The notes: generated by a model not told the origin, from the letters alone. Shown: positions 13,601-28,600, counted from the first letter of the stretch. The stretch: DNA of 64,000 bases from Ascaris suum (GCA_013433145.1 CM024170.1:9708366-9772365), one strand, 5' to 3'. Program-made: numbers and translations.

Positions 13601-16600
13601 CGTTATTTAGCGAGGGTTTGCAAATGAAGCTTAAAACGAGCTCAAAGCGCATGTTGCATAGGGGTGGCTAGACTTTTTACTATGAATTTCTTGAAAATGT
13701 CCTGCAAAAAGTCATTTCTAATTTCAAACAAGGATAAAATTTGAGGACAGGAAGAGGGATTATTGGCTATGAGAACAATTTTTCGAGGGAGTGCGCACAA
13801 AGCGAGGCCACGTAAACGCGCCTCAAAATTCCATTCATTTTGCAAGCACACAAAAGCTAGTGGGCATAACGAACGCTCTTAAGATCATCCAGTGTCTGAA
13901 CCATGAGTATAAATGAAATGTAATTTCCAGCGGCAGACGGGTCTATTCGAGGGGATACGAGGGACGTTCACCCAAGTACTAAAAACCAATGAGATGAGGT
14001 TTTGGAAATTCTTCTATTTTTAAGCAAATTATCACAAAACGCTGATAGACGAAAGCTGATAAAATATCACTCAAACACAATAAAAATACAATTGGCATAG
14101 AACTAAAGAAATTAACGACCGAATGCAATTTGAATTTCAACGACGCTTTAATATTAAAAAGAATGTCCCAGATCTCCTTTTAGCAGCATTTCTCTTTCAT
14201 ATCGCTTGCAGCGCGTTAAAAACAATTTCCTCTCCAGAATAAAAGGAAGGCAACCGATGGCAACAGTTTTTTCCGTGTTTTTCATTGATCTACCTATCGT
14301 ATGTATATATTTACAACAACCTTTTAAATGATATAGCTATATCCGGCAATTAGAGCAAATGAGGCGGAAACTCGGACTGAAAATCTTCACAATATGCAAA
14401 CACTTTAAAAAGTTTCATCGCTTGACTTTTTACTCTGATTCTGCTTGTTTATAGTATGTTTTTGCTTTGACAAGCAATTTACAAACAACGGAATGATAGG
14501 TGATTTCAATGCAATGTAATTTTATAACAGAACAAAAATGTTGTATATGCATTGCATTGTTGAATGCTTATCATGAAAATGCAATTGGGATTGGCTATTA
14601 TCGCATTCCATTCCAACATCAATGCAATTGCAATTTTCCATGCTTAATTCCTTGGGCGAAATCAACAATGTTGAAAGAGAGGATCGAAATTCTACCGCTG
14701 GAATTTCCAGCTGCTACTATGAGAAGTGCAAAAGAAATAGACAAACGCGTAGATGCTATGATGCTATCCTTGAGCTCAATACTTGCAGTTAAATTGCTTA
14801 TTAAAAGGTAATGTAACATTAATGCGGTAAGCGATACGGCAACAACATGCGACTCGGCTCCATTCAGCGTGTGTCCCGCTTAAAAATTCAACTCACTTTA
14901 GTTATGCTGTTGTGTAAAATGCAATAATACGGCGGGTTTAGTGGTTTCTTGAAGACGATAGAAAAAAGAATGGATATTTTTCGATGGTGCAATGCAGAAT
15001 AGTAAGCGTGACTGATAATGTTTCACTTAATGAGCAGTAATGAGAAGTTTCTCTTCCTGAAATGCTTTTAGAAATTGAAAAACTCATCTCACGCAAATAT
15101 TAGGCGATCTGTTAAAACGACTCTTCAACGGTTGTGGTATTTTAATGATCGTTTCACCAAAAAATAAAAGAAAAAAGAACAGAAAGCAAGAGAAATAGTT
15201 TTATGCAGTCGAGGCATTCCGCAATAAGGTGGATGATATCTCTTCCTAACACCCTCTCTTTCGCATTTATGCTACTATTGTACGCATCGAGAAGACGGAG
15301 GATACTAAACAAAAAATAGTAATACTTACATTAAATATTTCTTCCGTCTATTAAATAACAGTGTTCTTTATTTCAAATCTAGTTCGTTGAACCATGTTTG
15401 GAAACCACTTTATGCAACTTTTACGATTTGGTCAAATATTACTTTCTGAACGAATTTAAGTGGTCTGTTTGTAGCAATGGATTATTGTGTAATCTTCGAT
15501 TCATCGAGTCGGGTGGAAACTTTTTCTGAATGTAATCCAATGTTTATTGCACAATGTGATCTGATGATTCAAATAAAGAGATTGAGAGAGGATGGAGGAT
15601 TTTCTTTTCACAGGAAGGAGTGTCACTTGAAGAGATCCTTTACAGGAAACTCTGAGAAGGATTACAGCGCAAAAAGAAGGAATTCCATTGCACGTGGTTC
15701 TAAGCGATAAAAATGCAGTACAGGATTTGTTTGGTGTTGTAATTGTGATATTTATAGGCACAGTACAATATGAAAAACATAATTATTCAGCTTGATGGTG
15801 ATAGATCGGCTAGGTGTGTTCCCTCAGAATTGACACAGACGTAAAATTTCCTCGGATTGAGAACGAGGATTCATGCAATGCCGTATCATCATCCAAAACG
15901 TTGCTCAGAGAGTTGGGTGAATCTAGGGAGGATATCCCGTTGAGGGAAATTGTCTCAAATCTTTGTTCGCTATTTGGGTAAAGTTTTGGGTAAAGTTCGC
16001 TTCAACAGCTCTTTTATTTGATATTTTTTAGCTGAAATTTTTGAGCTTTTAATATTCCCATCATCTGTTTTGATTTCTTCCGGTCGTCGTGGGACTCTCG
16101 AATCGCGGCGATCTGCTCCCCATCTATACCAATTATGCGATTTTCTCACGTATAATATGAGTACCTTAACGTATAGTTATTCAATCTGCCCTTCATTTTG
16201 TTCAGTCGTAAAGAAATTAAGCAAGCATCAAATGTTATTCGTACTTCGATAATGTAAACGAAAAGAAATTAACGTTCATCTCTATACTCTGCTGTAAGTG
16301 GCAGTAAATTCGCCGCTGTAAAAATGGCATAGAAAATGCCTTTAGCGATTTAATCAGCCGTCCGTCAAAATCGCTTTAAAACTTTTTAAGAGATGGCTAA
16401 CTGAAAACTTTTATAAGTGAAGAGTTTAATAATAGTAATTCCGCTAAAAAAACTCATACTGCGCATACTATTTGTTTGTTTTATTGACTGGTGCAAAGTG
16501 CACAATTTGATGAAGAGTATCAGAAAATCCTCTTCATATTTTGTTCAAGTACTTTGGTACTCTGAACTCGTTTCAGTAAGCATCATAGTTGTTGCTATTG

Positions 16601-19338
16601 TGAGCTTGTTTTGATGATCTGTATTTAGGCTGTAACTGATGTGATTGGACAGAAAAAAAATCTATGCAGCTTGGATGACCAAGTTATTCCATGGCTTTAT
16701 CAGTTACGAAAAAGAGGTATAAAAAATCGATGGAATTGTGCGCATAAAATTAATGAAACTTGAGAATTTTTTGCGAGAAACTTGCTAGAAACTTCGAGCA
16801 TTTTAGTGTATTTTATAGGATATTTGAGGTAAACGGTGTGCTTTGGGAAAATACTGAATTTTTAGCAATTTGGTGACGTTAACTTCATGATACATTCATA
16901 AGAACGGGAAGAGATAACAGTTTTAAGATAAAACGCGACAAATTTCTTCACGGAACAAAGATTTCAGATGTCGTTTGAATAAATATTTACCAAATGTTGG
17001 GTCTTTATTGTTAGCAGACGGAGTTTTTCTAATCTATAATCCATTCGGTCAAAAGCAATAAACTTTCGTTGTTTTTGCTGTGATTTGAAATTTTGGTTGG
17101 CATCCCGCCAAAATGTACACAGTATGTCATCAGTCGTAGATAACCTATAGAATCCACCTACTGAAGTTTTTATGATTTCCCAAAATTGAACTATTTTCCA
17201 TATTTTCCTAGACGTAAATTTGATCGCCGTCGACGTAAAATCGTTGAGATTAAATTGTCGTTTTTTGTGACTCTATACTAGAAGTTTAGAAAATTAGAAA
17301 TTGTACGCAAAGATAGCCATCATACACATCTAACCAATAAAGAACTTTTTGCTGAATCCGAAAATCATTATCGACACTTATTGCCTAGAACTCTAGGTTG
17401 ATGAACCTCTCACCGTTTTCTGAAATCATTTCAATGAAATATTCGAATTTTTTATTTTGAATTGCAAGAGTTTTTAAGAGCACTATTATAGTTCATTTAT
17501 TATTAATTTTCATTTTAAACCTATTTTAAACCAATTTTTTTGGTAAATTTCATTTTTCCTTTACTTTTATTATTATAAAAATATCCTTGAAATTATAGAT
17601 TAGCAGGAATTTCCCTTCACTCTTGGCAATCATCCAATCGCTAAGAATAAATTATTGCGGAATCTTTATGCTTTTTTCCACGTTTTGTTTAATTAAGTAA
17701 ATATTAATATGGTTTATAGCCTATTTATAGCCTATCGTAGAACGATTATTTATTGTCACCACAGTTATTGCTGCTGTTAATGGAGTGAAAGATGTTGCAA
17801 TTTTCATGTTGTATTGTTTAATTTCATATTTTCCTATGTAGAACTACCATCAAAACACCATCTTGAAAGCGTTTCCAGTGCGTTTGCCACACGCTAATTG
17901 AAAATAGAAGTACGCCCATTATTAGTCATTCTGTGGAAATTTATTCAGGGCATTTTATAGCGAACTTTTTTATGCACACATCAAGAATTTACCTTGCGCA
18001 CACAGCAAACATAAAGAGCACTCTGTGTATTGATGTTGAAAGGAACTACTGAATTATGCACAAGGATTGGTATGGGAATGTAAAGCAGCACCTTTTAATG
18101 CCACTCATTTTCAACAGCTGGATAGCACATTACATGGTTACATGACAAATCATATTGCATATAATGTAGTCATTGAGCTATGAGAATAAAAAAAAGCTTG
18201 AAAGCAATTTTACCAACAACTTTTCTTTGTGGCAATTCGTTCTCGATCTAGGTACTGAAATTTAAAAGTTTCTTTGAACTGTTCACTTGAATACTTGAAA
18301 CAGTTGCTGCTTTTAATGATTGCCCAGGTGAGTGAAATCTCTTAGAAGGTTTCTTTCTCTTTTATTGGTTATCCTTACTTGGTTTGGTCAATCAAAAAGT
18401 AAAATGAAATAAAAGTAAGAGGACGGTCCCTCAAAAGTTTAGAAACAGTGAAAACATAAGAGAATGGGGCTTCACTGAATCCCATTCTAAAATCTTTCTC
18501 GGTGAAATGAGCGCCTTTTGTGAGCTCAACCACGGGTGTGCACAATTTGATTCATTGTGATTGCGTGTTCGGCTGAGCTATAAAGCCAAATTGGTTTCTC
18601 TTTGATGTAGCTTTCGACAAAGATTAAATAGGTAGGACCAGCGCGACTTCCCATTTATGTAGAAAGCTAATTCCTGTGGACGGTTTGTTTTTTAGTGCTA
18701 TACGCATCATGCATTCAAAAAAGCCTTTATCATTTAAATATGTATATGAAGTTGGAAGCATACCTGCCGAGTATTTTTTAAGTTGAAAGTATGTGGGCTG
18801 AGAATAGGAAAAAAAAGAATTCCTACTATCGCATTGTTGAACAGCTATCGCAATAATACTACAAAACGGTTTTGAAAGAAGGCTTTCAAAACAACATCCT
18901 TATGGCACAATATGCTATACATGCAATATGTTTCAACTAGTGTTAAAATCACCAAGAATAACGACTGAGCTAACCATTAAACCTCCGAAATTTGTGGACA
19001 CCATTTATAAAGTAACGATTAGCAATACAACCAATTAAGCAAAAAAGCCATAATTCTCTCTACGAAGTTTGATGAAGTGAAGCAAAACAGTATTTGTCAC
19101 GACGGTGGCATTTTTAAGCGTATTACTGTGAGGAGTTCTTCTTTGAAATTTTGAGATGCGAGATTGGATGCGAGTAATTTTATAACTTTAAACTTCGATG
19201 TTATTTCGACGTTGAGAAAGAAAAGAAAGATGTGGAAAAGAAAATAATTTATTCAACATATAACGCTATATATGAATAGTACACGACATAAATGAGCTGC
19301 TCTTAATTGACAATTGCAATAATAAGTGAAAGTATTGC
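10650..19338. other. Long stretch without a recognised gene
   Basis: Between the LINE remnant and the 3' end of the channel gene there are only short open frames (for example plus 14500-14811, plus 15477-15710, minus 13851-13642). Earlier LINE domains may extend to about 11000 but are too decayed to place. Confidence 0.4.
11700..11890 (-). CDS. Weak exon candidate, Lys-rich helix
   Basis: Open minus-strand segment reading NDKYECKSNEKLRKQIALMK, then KQSNQSKWMAVLSHPSFGHL. The first half could be a short coiled coil. Splice sites are poor (CAAG acceptor, CGGCG|GTGGTC donor) and no family is recognised. Confidence 0.2.
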
Positions 19339-19344
19339 TTTATT
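19339..19344 (-). terminator. Candidate polyadenylation signal of the channel gene
   Basis: AATAAA on the minus strand about 220 nt after the TAG stop codon, the first canonical hexamer I noticed downstream. No cleavage site can be proven from sequence. Confidence 0.4.
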
Positions 19345-19565
19345 CATTGAGCAATTGTAAGCGCCTCTTTCTTCCAGTCATTGAAAAATACTTCAATGTC
19401 ACAAACGCACAATGAGAAATTCATTTAAACGATTACTCTTCGTTACTTGATGACATTCTTAAATTATCCCTTAGACTTTCAGAATCTATATTGAATTTCA
19501 TCAAGGCATAACAATGGTTGAAGAGAGACAGAGAAAAAAAGAAAAAGAATGCGCTTATAAATGTT

Positions 19566-19667
19566 CTAGTCACTGAGGTAGTGATACCAGTAGGCTATAT
19601 TAAAAACGCTAAATAACGACGGAAATAATATCGACGAGAGTTTATCGATTTGTAATGCAAGATGCTC
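19566..19667 (-). CDS. Channel exon 11: M4 and stop
   Basis: Strong TTATTTTCAG acceptor. [20 protein letters not shown] then [13 protein letters not shown] and TAG: the standard M4 pattern (IDK..., FP, FN..YW) with a very short extracellular tail. Confidence 0.95.
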   Translation of the reverse strand, partial: EHLALQIDKLSSILFPSLFSVFNIAYWYHYLSD

Positions 19668-22600
19668 CTGAAAATAATTACTGCTCCACTCCATTAATAC
19701 TCATGAAAATCATTTGAGCATCGAATAGCAAACGTTCGTCGATAAGCTATTGCAAAAAAAAAAACAATTTTCTGCTTTTAAAATTCAAATTTTCAAGTTC
19801 GAAATTCATAGTTAAAGTTCACTTTCGAAGTCCAAATCCTTCAACCGTCAATAAAAATGCAAAATGTTTTGTGAAGATGAGATTACGGTTCATATCAGCC
19901 TATTAGACTTTACAAATCGAAAAAGCGACAAATTGCATCAGACGTTGAATTCGACTGAGGGCTTACGATTCGCAAATATCGATGCGTAAATTCATGTTCG
20001 ATTAGGCTAATAAATATTTGATTTGTGTGAGAAATTGTATCTCATTCGAATGAAAACAAATCACACTCGTCCTGCTAAATAGGGCTTTCCAAATAATGCA
20101 TTAAAAATTGAAAACCTCATACGGGCTACATTTATAAGAATCAATCATGACCTGAAAATGGTATTTTTACGGTGATGAAAGTCATGCAAATTTTAGCTTA
20201 CTTTTGATCGTTTTAAATTTCTCTACTGCCCATCCACGATGAGCATTTGCCGATGCTAAAGAGTGAAGACCTCACCAATTATACTTCAACCATGAACGTT
20301 GAAGAGGTCAAATTATATCGCCACTTGAATTGAGTGTAAGTATTGCATATATCATGAAAGAAGAGTAGACCTAAAGTGACTGAGGATTTCAATTCAGAGG
20401 TATTGAATGATGCGACAAAGGAAATTTGACTAGCTTATGAATACACATATTGGTTAATAAGTTGTTCTTATCCCTTCAACTTGTAAAGTTTCGAATGGAA
20501 ACTGAAAGACGGAGGTAAGCTTACGTTCTGACGAGCTTGGAACGCAGCAGCTTCACTCGCTGAGGGCAGTATCGGTGCGTATACTTCAGGAGGTTCCTCT
20601 TTTGTGCACGCACATGGGCCTGCGATTGATGCCATCGCAGATTTCAAATTACCATTAAGGCCGTATCCAGGTGGAATATACCCGTAATCATTGTCTCGAA
20701 GACTCATCAGTGCGCATTCCTCCTCAGATGCGTAACCTCTCCTTAAATCCGAAATATTTCTCAATTGTCAGTTGAGACTGCTGTATCGCATTCGATTCAT
20801 TCATCGTATCGTCTAATATATAAACTACTTTTTATTTTGTCATTTCAAGGCTTCTGATTACTCAACGAAAGTAACACTTCAAATACCGCTATGCAAGGAT
20901 GATCTCGGTTTAGGCACACTTCAGTTCCAATGTTAAGGGCACTTTGAACCGACGGTTGCTTAGAAGCAACTTGCGTGAATAACTAATTAAATGACATCGC
21001 AATTCCCACGATGCGTTTTTTTGTATGGGACTACAGAAGTGCTTCTCTCATTGAACGGGAGGAAGGAGCAACCTTGAGACAGCCATTTTGCATCCCTTTC
21101 TATGTACTCAAGTCATTATCAATATGTTACTACTTCTGATTCGCGCATGAAGGCACTTGATACTCTGCCGATAAAGTTGCATCTTCAGGAAGCTTAAAAA
21201 ACAGAGGTGAAACTCACCGATGCAGTGCCGAATTGCTTTCATAGAAGGGCGGACGAGAGGTGACAGCATTTGCAGCAGGAGAGGACATAGCTGAGGAGAC
21301 CTTTTGAATGTGCGGCTTTACGATCTCGTCTTCTTCCCTACTCAAATAGCCAACCCATGCGAGTTCGAGTAGTGAACAGAAGACGAATGTCATGCAGCTC
21401 AGCATCCATACATCGATTGCCTTCAACGTAATAATTACGGCCTCAACGCCTTAATAATTTCCTAGCTCCTGATTTCCCATCTTTCTGTGCTGTCTTCAGG
21501 TTTCTTTCTTTTGCATGAGTCACTTTTCTAGCATGATCTCTAATTCTTTGGGCAGTTGATGTTCATGAAATGATCTATTTTGTCCTCTAAAATAAGAGAA
21601 ATTGAAAGTAATTAGCAGAGATATTTTGAAACATCAGTGAAGGCTGCTTTTGAATCTCCCCAAACAAACTTGTTGCTCTAAAAAGACCACTAACGTACAT
21701 ATCTCTCGACTTAACTTATACCGTATAAATATGAGTTGAACGTAAATTATGAATAATGCTTGTAGCTAATTAAGCTGTTTGATATAAAAAGGTGCCCATG
21801 GATGCTAACCTTAACGTAGCTGACTCGAGGCAAATTTCTAATGATATTGCCAAATTGGAATGTCATCGCAAGAAGCGAATTCACGCCAAGCATCGTACGT
21901 GCCGGTATTGCTTTTGAACCCAATGCAAATGATATCCAAGCTGCAATCATTCATCACAGTTTTATGCATATGCTACCGGATCATATCAATTGTTATCTTC
22001 CACAAGATTTAACATGAAACAATCTTCATTGTGGCGTAAACAGGAAGCGGGTGAAGATATGCAGCTGGAAGGAGGAAAGAAGGAGGAACAAGAACGATCA
22101 CATATATTCTTAGAGATCAGTGACGCGTGGATATGTTGTTATTCAAGTATGCAATCATACATTCTCTTTTCTCTTTCTAATTGCCATTGTGCGTCTTTTC
22201 CGCTCACCTTCTTTTCCTGTTCTAATGGTATATATTTCCATCAATCATATTAAGTCTAAGTCTATCGAGCGCAGTGATTTCGGGAAAGGTAATGTAAGGA
22301 TTTCCGGATGTGGTTTATAGTATACCAAGCTTTCGTAACAAAAGCCAGGAATGAAAACCAAACTGCTCAAAGTTATTTTCGATGATCAAAATCAGAGGTA
22401 TTTCAAACCGGTATACTGTGCGATTTGGCAATATTTGAATATAAAAAATGTCGAAAACGATTATCTGAGTAAGGAGCTGCCAGTTTCTTTATAAATATTC
22501 GTAGAGAACATTTTGTTACCAATATAACGATCAACGCCATCGATTGTTTGCAGAGCAATTTAGTTGCTTCAATAAATCCACAAAGCAGAATGTTTCATTG

Positions 22601-25600
22601 AATGATCCGACGGTGAGGATGTATACGTCTGTGAGAACTACTTTAATAATTAATGTGGAATTAATGTGTCTGAATGAACAATTTATCGATAATGTGGCGA
22701 AAATATCGAAGGCAATCAGTGAAGATTTTTGGTGACGTGTTTTATAGGTGTGAAAAGCACAATAGTGCAATTTGAAACAAATCGGTGAGAAGAAAAAAAT
22801 AACCCAAATTATGTGTTAGGCGCGAAGAAAATTTTAGAGCTTAAATTCAATTCAGAGTTCAACGTACTCGCTCAAACACTGAACATTTTCGCACACAATT
22901 AGACTCAAATATAGAGACAATGGCAAATGTGTCACCTCGATCTACTTTGGGGTCCCTGTACCCATGCGCTACGTTCACAACTACAACAATTTGTTGTTGT
23001 TGATGATAATAGGTCGGTAAACGGTCGGTACGGTTTGCGCTTTTCGAAAATAGCTTTGTCTTATCATTCAGTTTCATCGATTAGATGAAAAAATATTTTG
23101 CACAATAATGTGCTCATCATTCAAGTGCTGTGAGCTCGAATACAGCGCGACCAATTTGTTGTGACTGTTCACATTGCTGCGCAGTTTCTAAACGCTTAGA
23201 GTTCTATTCGAAACCATTCTATAAGTTATAAGTGGTATTTCGCCTCACTTTGGTGAGTTTCTAGCTGAAACTAACTAGAAGAAAGACATGCATGCTTTGG
23301 CATATTCCAAATTGCTTTATTAGGGGCATTTGTGCTATTATAATTCAACGATGGGTGACGCTCGGTCAAACAAACACATGAATTGTGCTGTACGCTATCT
23401 GTGGAAGTCAGTCGCTGAGTGCGAACTTCCATGCAAATTCACTTGGCACTAAACTGAAGTTCATAGTGTTGGATGGTCGGTTTGTCTTACGTCCTATCAC
23501 CGAGTGCTAACAATCAGCGTTTGGCGACAATCGGAAAGATTGTCCGCATGCATGAATCGAACTCATGGTCTTCCGCTCTCCGCGCAAATACTTTAACCAA
23601 CCACAGGCATTCTCACTGGACGAAATTTGTTGCTAAAGTGTAATCAGTTGGTCGAAGAGTATTTGTCATGTAACGAGTCCGAGCAAGAAAAATTTTAATT
23701 CACCATAGGACGTGAGCATTATTAAAAATCGAGTTGTTTTCAAGTTGGACTTTGTTAGCATTTAGCAGCGCTCATTCACGACGACTCTTCACTACGACAC
23801 TCTCCGAAAAGATTGCAAGCATAGTGTAAAATTTGGTATCAAGCAATATATAGATTAAATGTACGCAAAAATCAAAGATTAATGTATTACATTAAACCTA
23901 TTTTGATAGCGCTCAATTGTGCTCGTAGAAATTTTTTGGCATTTCATTTGAGTATTCAATATTGGTGGATCTAAGAAAAGATTTGCTTCCGCTGTGCATA
24001 ACATTCGATTCGATCTCGTCTAGGGCGGATATCAATTGCCTATATAAAGCTCTCACATTCGAAGCGGGTTCGTCAACTATTGGCTTTACGTTATGCAACG
24101 AAGAAGCTCTCTAGCATTGCTCTAGGAAACATATCTCGATTGTTTGCTTCCGAATTTGTGTTCTCAAGAAACAACAACATTGACACTATTCACTTTCATA
24201 TGTTAAATCATAGCGCTACCAATAGGAAAAAATAAAAAGAAAATTGATTATCTATTTTACCCGTTTCTACTTCTTGTGGCCGTTCTAATTTCAAAGCATA
24301 AAAAACCACAATGTTGAAATTTTGGGGCGTTATTAATTTAACAATAAATTAGAGATAGCAACATTGAATCGGTGTCACTAGCAAGTGTTTGTTATGTTAC
24401 TGACAAAGCTATGTTGCAATCATAACACAAAAGTGTGTTACTATGGCACATTGATTTACTATCTCCTAAACGAATGTCATATACAATAATGAAAAATGCC
24501 GCTGTGTTGCAATCTTTGTTCACCCCACTTACTGCTAACGTTTTGTGCGTCTTATTAGAAAAGATCTTTATCAGTATCAGGATTGACGAAATTATAAATA
24601 TATGATAAAAATGAGCCATTACTATCTCTAATTACATATGAAAATCATTGTGCAAAATTATCCACCATAATGCTACTCGCATTTGCATTAAAAAAATAGT
24701 ACAATCGCAAGTAAAAATTATTTAACGAAGAGGAACTGAGCAATTTTTCCCAACAAATAGACGAAGAAAACTTCAAAGAGCAATCGTTGGCAAAGATAAT
24801 TTAATAAACTCACATATACATATCGTTAGATAAGTGGGAAGATAGGCTTGTAGAATATACCACCCAGCGCGCCTTTTAAAATGAAACCTCATTGTTAATT
24901 CATGCCAGAATCCTGCTGGATATGGCTGAAAATATGCACATTTAAGACATTAAATTTTCACCACTATCGTCTTAAGAGCCTTTCAAAACTGGCGCAAAAG
25001 AGCAAAACTGCTCATTCCCCATGCTTTTTCTTAAAATATTCGGGTGACTTCTCGACTTTTCCGGCAAATAGGTAACACCAATTTGATCCTTCAAAGAAGA
25101 AGATTTCAAACATTTACTTGGTATGGCAGGTAAGCATTACTTCTTTGATATGGCAAATAAACACCATCTTTGGTATTCACAGAATGATTCCTTGATACCA
25201 ACTTGCAACTGCTATTACTACTGCGGCTCTCCTTTCTAAATTAAACAATCACAGAAGCAGGGTGTTCATTTTATTCTTCGACATACCGCAATGAAACGAA
25301 AACAAGCCGAAATTCTTAATTAATTCAGACAGAGATTAATCATATAGCATTACTCTGTGATCTTATCTGCATAATTATCGACTTATGCCTGACATAAAAT
25401 ATATTTTACAATTTTCTATAAAGTAGGCGAAGAATTCGATCATTTTAAATTCAAATTTCAAGAGTAATCAAACTTTGGGGTTACCCTATTATAGCTGCAC
25501 TAGAAACTGAACACTTTGCGAAAGAATTCAATAAATAATTGCGCTTGAAACAAAATCGCTCTTCAATTTTTCGTTTATTGTTTTAGCCAGAAATAGTTCC

Positions 25601-28600
25601 TGTATTTCAGTATATTTGTGCTTGTAGAAGCTCGTGATGAAGGGCATCATATGGTTCGTGATTTGCTTATGTGTTTATTCATTTGCAAATTTGTATCCAA
25701 AAATGTACTGAATTTAAATAAACTTATGAATTTTTTGGCACTATATGTTACCTCTTATTCTCCTCAACCTATTGAATGCAAAACGAGTTAAATATATATA
25801 AGAAAACTTTGATGATGTGAATAATCAATCGACCGTTCACAAGACTAATTATTGTGTAGCCAAACGCCCAGTAGGCTGAGGAAATATTCAGTTGATCTGC
25901 ATAAGTTATTTAACCGTCGAGTTGAAATGAAAGCTCTATGCAAATTTATGCCCGAAAGAACCTCTTTTCGAATAAAATGAAGTTCTTAAATGAAGAAAAA
26001 ATTGAATGTTCTTGAATAGAAAGTTGCATTCAAGATGCATCGATTGCACTCTTTTCGTGGGAAGCATATTTTTATATTTATCAACGACTGTGCTTGTTTG
26101 AACGGCTTTACTGCAAATTGGGAAATTCCATTCAGATACACTTTATCGGAAGAAGTTTAAGAAAAGAACAAAATTCGACGGAGAGAAATGAACCAAATGA
26201 GAATGTGCTAATTCATCCTGCATACTGATATGCTTTCACATTTATGGTGTTTGCTAAAGTAGTATAACTCAATTACTTTAAACTATCGGCCAATATGAGG
26301 ATTAAAGCGGAGAGTATTAATAACGAACAGATTTTGCAAAAGAAAGAAAAATCGGAAGTAGCATCTGCAAACCTCAGATGCTCTCAGATTTTCGATTCCA
26401 GTCAATTCGTAATCTGCAAGTTCCATCTTTTCACGCATCTTCGACACTCCCAACGGTGACCACGACATCTGCACTTCGTCTGTGTTGTAACTACAAGCAT
26501 TTTAGTCAGGATTCTCTAAACTGCGCTAAACTCTAATAATTTATGTAGACCACAAGCATTGCTCTGTGTATGGAAAATTCGATCACCCATGATGCGAATA
26601 AAATGATAAAGTTTCATGAAATATGCACTTTTGTACCGCAGTGGTCACTCGTAGTGAAAATTCTTCGGTTTGGAAAACTGCGCTATCAATGATATTTTTA
26701 GTGAGAATTTTAAAAATGTGGATATGATTCAAAGTTATGGTTTCATCTTAGTGCAGATTCTGCGAAAACCAGAGAATGGGATAACTCTTCCTTAGTTTCA
26801 ATGATGTTTTCAAAAGTTCGGTTCTGCAAGTTCATCGCATAGAAATGATTAATACACAGCGATTATTGCAATCAAATTGTGGTAATATAAACCGGAAACG
26901 AATAGACAACTAACTTGAAGCTTTCGAACGTAAGAGAGCAAGTCACGTTATCGAACGGAAAACGCGTCAAGTCCATTTCACAAGGACCTAAATGCAGAGA
27001 GGTCACTGAATAATGCAAAAATCCGATAACGTTGATTCATTGAAGTCTGTCACTTTTGTCATCTCAAAATGGCTGCCGTCGAAAACCACAAATGACGAAT
27101 GGACTCATCCACATCAGCACGGCTACCCTGATTCCCTCTTTCCTGTCCCTTCTCATAGCTTTCCATCCTCTTTCTGCCTGCAACCCGGAGTTCGAATAGA
27201 ATCTCACAGCTGCAAGAGAGGACTCAGCATCTACCAGATGGGGAAAAATTTTGCTCAAGTGTAATGAAAGATCAAATTGCAAAAATTTTCAAAAAAAAAG
27301 TGTTAGAACATTTTAGTTTTTTCTTCTTCCACCCACAAACAAATTGACTTCATAGACTCTTGCTGCAAAGACTATAAACACTGCTCGTTCTCTTTATTTG
27401 CCAGCCATAAAATTGTGCAGTCACATAAACAGTTGTTATTTGATTTTTGTTACTCTTATAAATAGTTAGATTGCAGTCATCCTCTACTGACGGCGAAAAT
27501 TTATTTCTGTGCAAATCGTTAAGCTAATTAAACTAAACAGCATAAGCAAAAAGTTGACTGCAAGATAGACAAACTTTGGATCCTGCTGAATTTCTTCACA
27601 AAAATGCAGGTCAAATAAGAGCAAAAGCTCTCCTTCACTCGCTTCCTCCCCTGCCAAAACTTTGAGAATGGGACCAGCAACCAGCAAGTGCAGGAGGCGC
27701 CCATTTCACGGAAGCCGAGAAAATTTCCTCAATCCTCAAACCAGCAGCTAAAGTTCTCGTGTCATGTGCAGGTCGCGTTGGGGAAAATAAGAGCATGAGA
27801 AAGAAAGGCATATGCTCTTGGGCGACAAAAGGGAGCAACTTTTTTTGCAAAAATCATTGCGATCGCTCTCTCGATCATTTCTATGTCTCCGTACCCTTTC
27901 ATTTCACTTCATTCAAATAACTAGTTCCCTGATAACAGTACGTGGCTTCAATAAGCCAATCGTCCCATTTGTCGGTAAAAGATAAGATTTCATATAACAG
28001 TCATTTCAAAGAATCAAAATAAATCAGTATACAACAACAGATACTCGTTATGCATTTTCATTGGCATACAATTTGCCCGAAATGCGTCGATAAGCTTTTC
28101 ATGGCAACTTTCTAAAATGCTGTATGAACTTTAGAGACTTCCTTGCAAGGCAAATTATGACGGTGCCATGTTCATCCACTCGCATGTATGCACATATTAT
28201 CCGTTTTTCTAGCACTTTCAACTTAGATAGTGCTGAAATTATTGCTAAGAACTCTGTTGCGTATAATATACGCTATACTGTGCATCATATTTCATGTTGA
28301 TCCACCAACTCTAAAAGAAATTATAGCCACATGAAGATGGAAGAGATAGGTTTGAATATAATGTCAGTCGAATATTCTTTCATTCCTTTCAAGTTACAAT
28401 AAAAGCGAACAACTTTTAAAAAATTTGTTTGAGTGGTCAAGGAAATTAACTTTAAAAGGCATTTTTTGCATATTTGTTATTTGTTAGTTAACTTACAGAA
28501 GTTTTGCCCAAGTGGGAGGAATGCAGAAATACATAATGCAAATTCGCCTGACGCACTTCTCCATTTTTTCTTGTGATCAATCAGAACTGCTCCATTCTTG

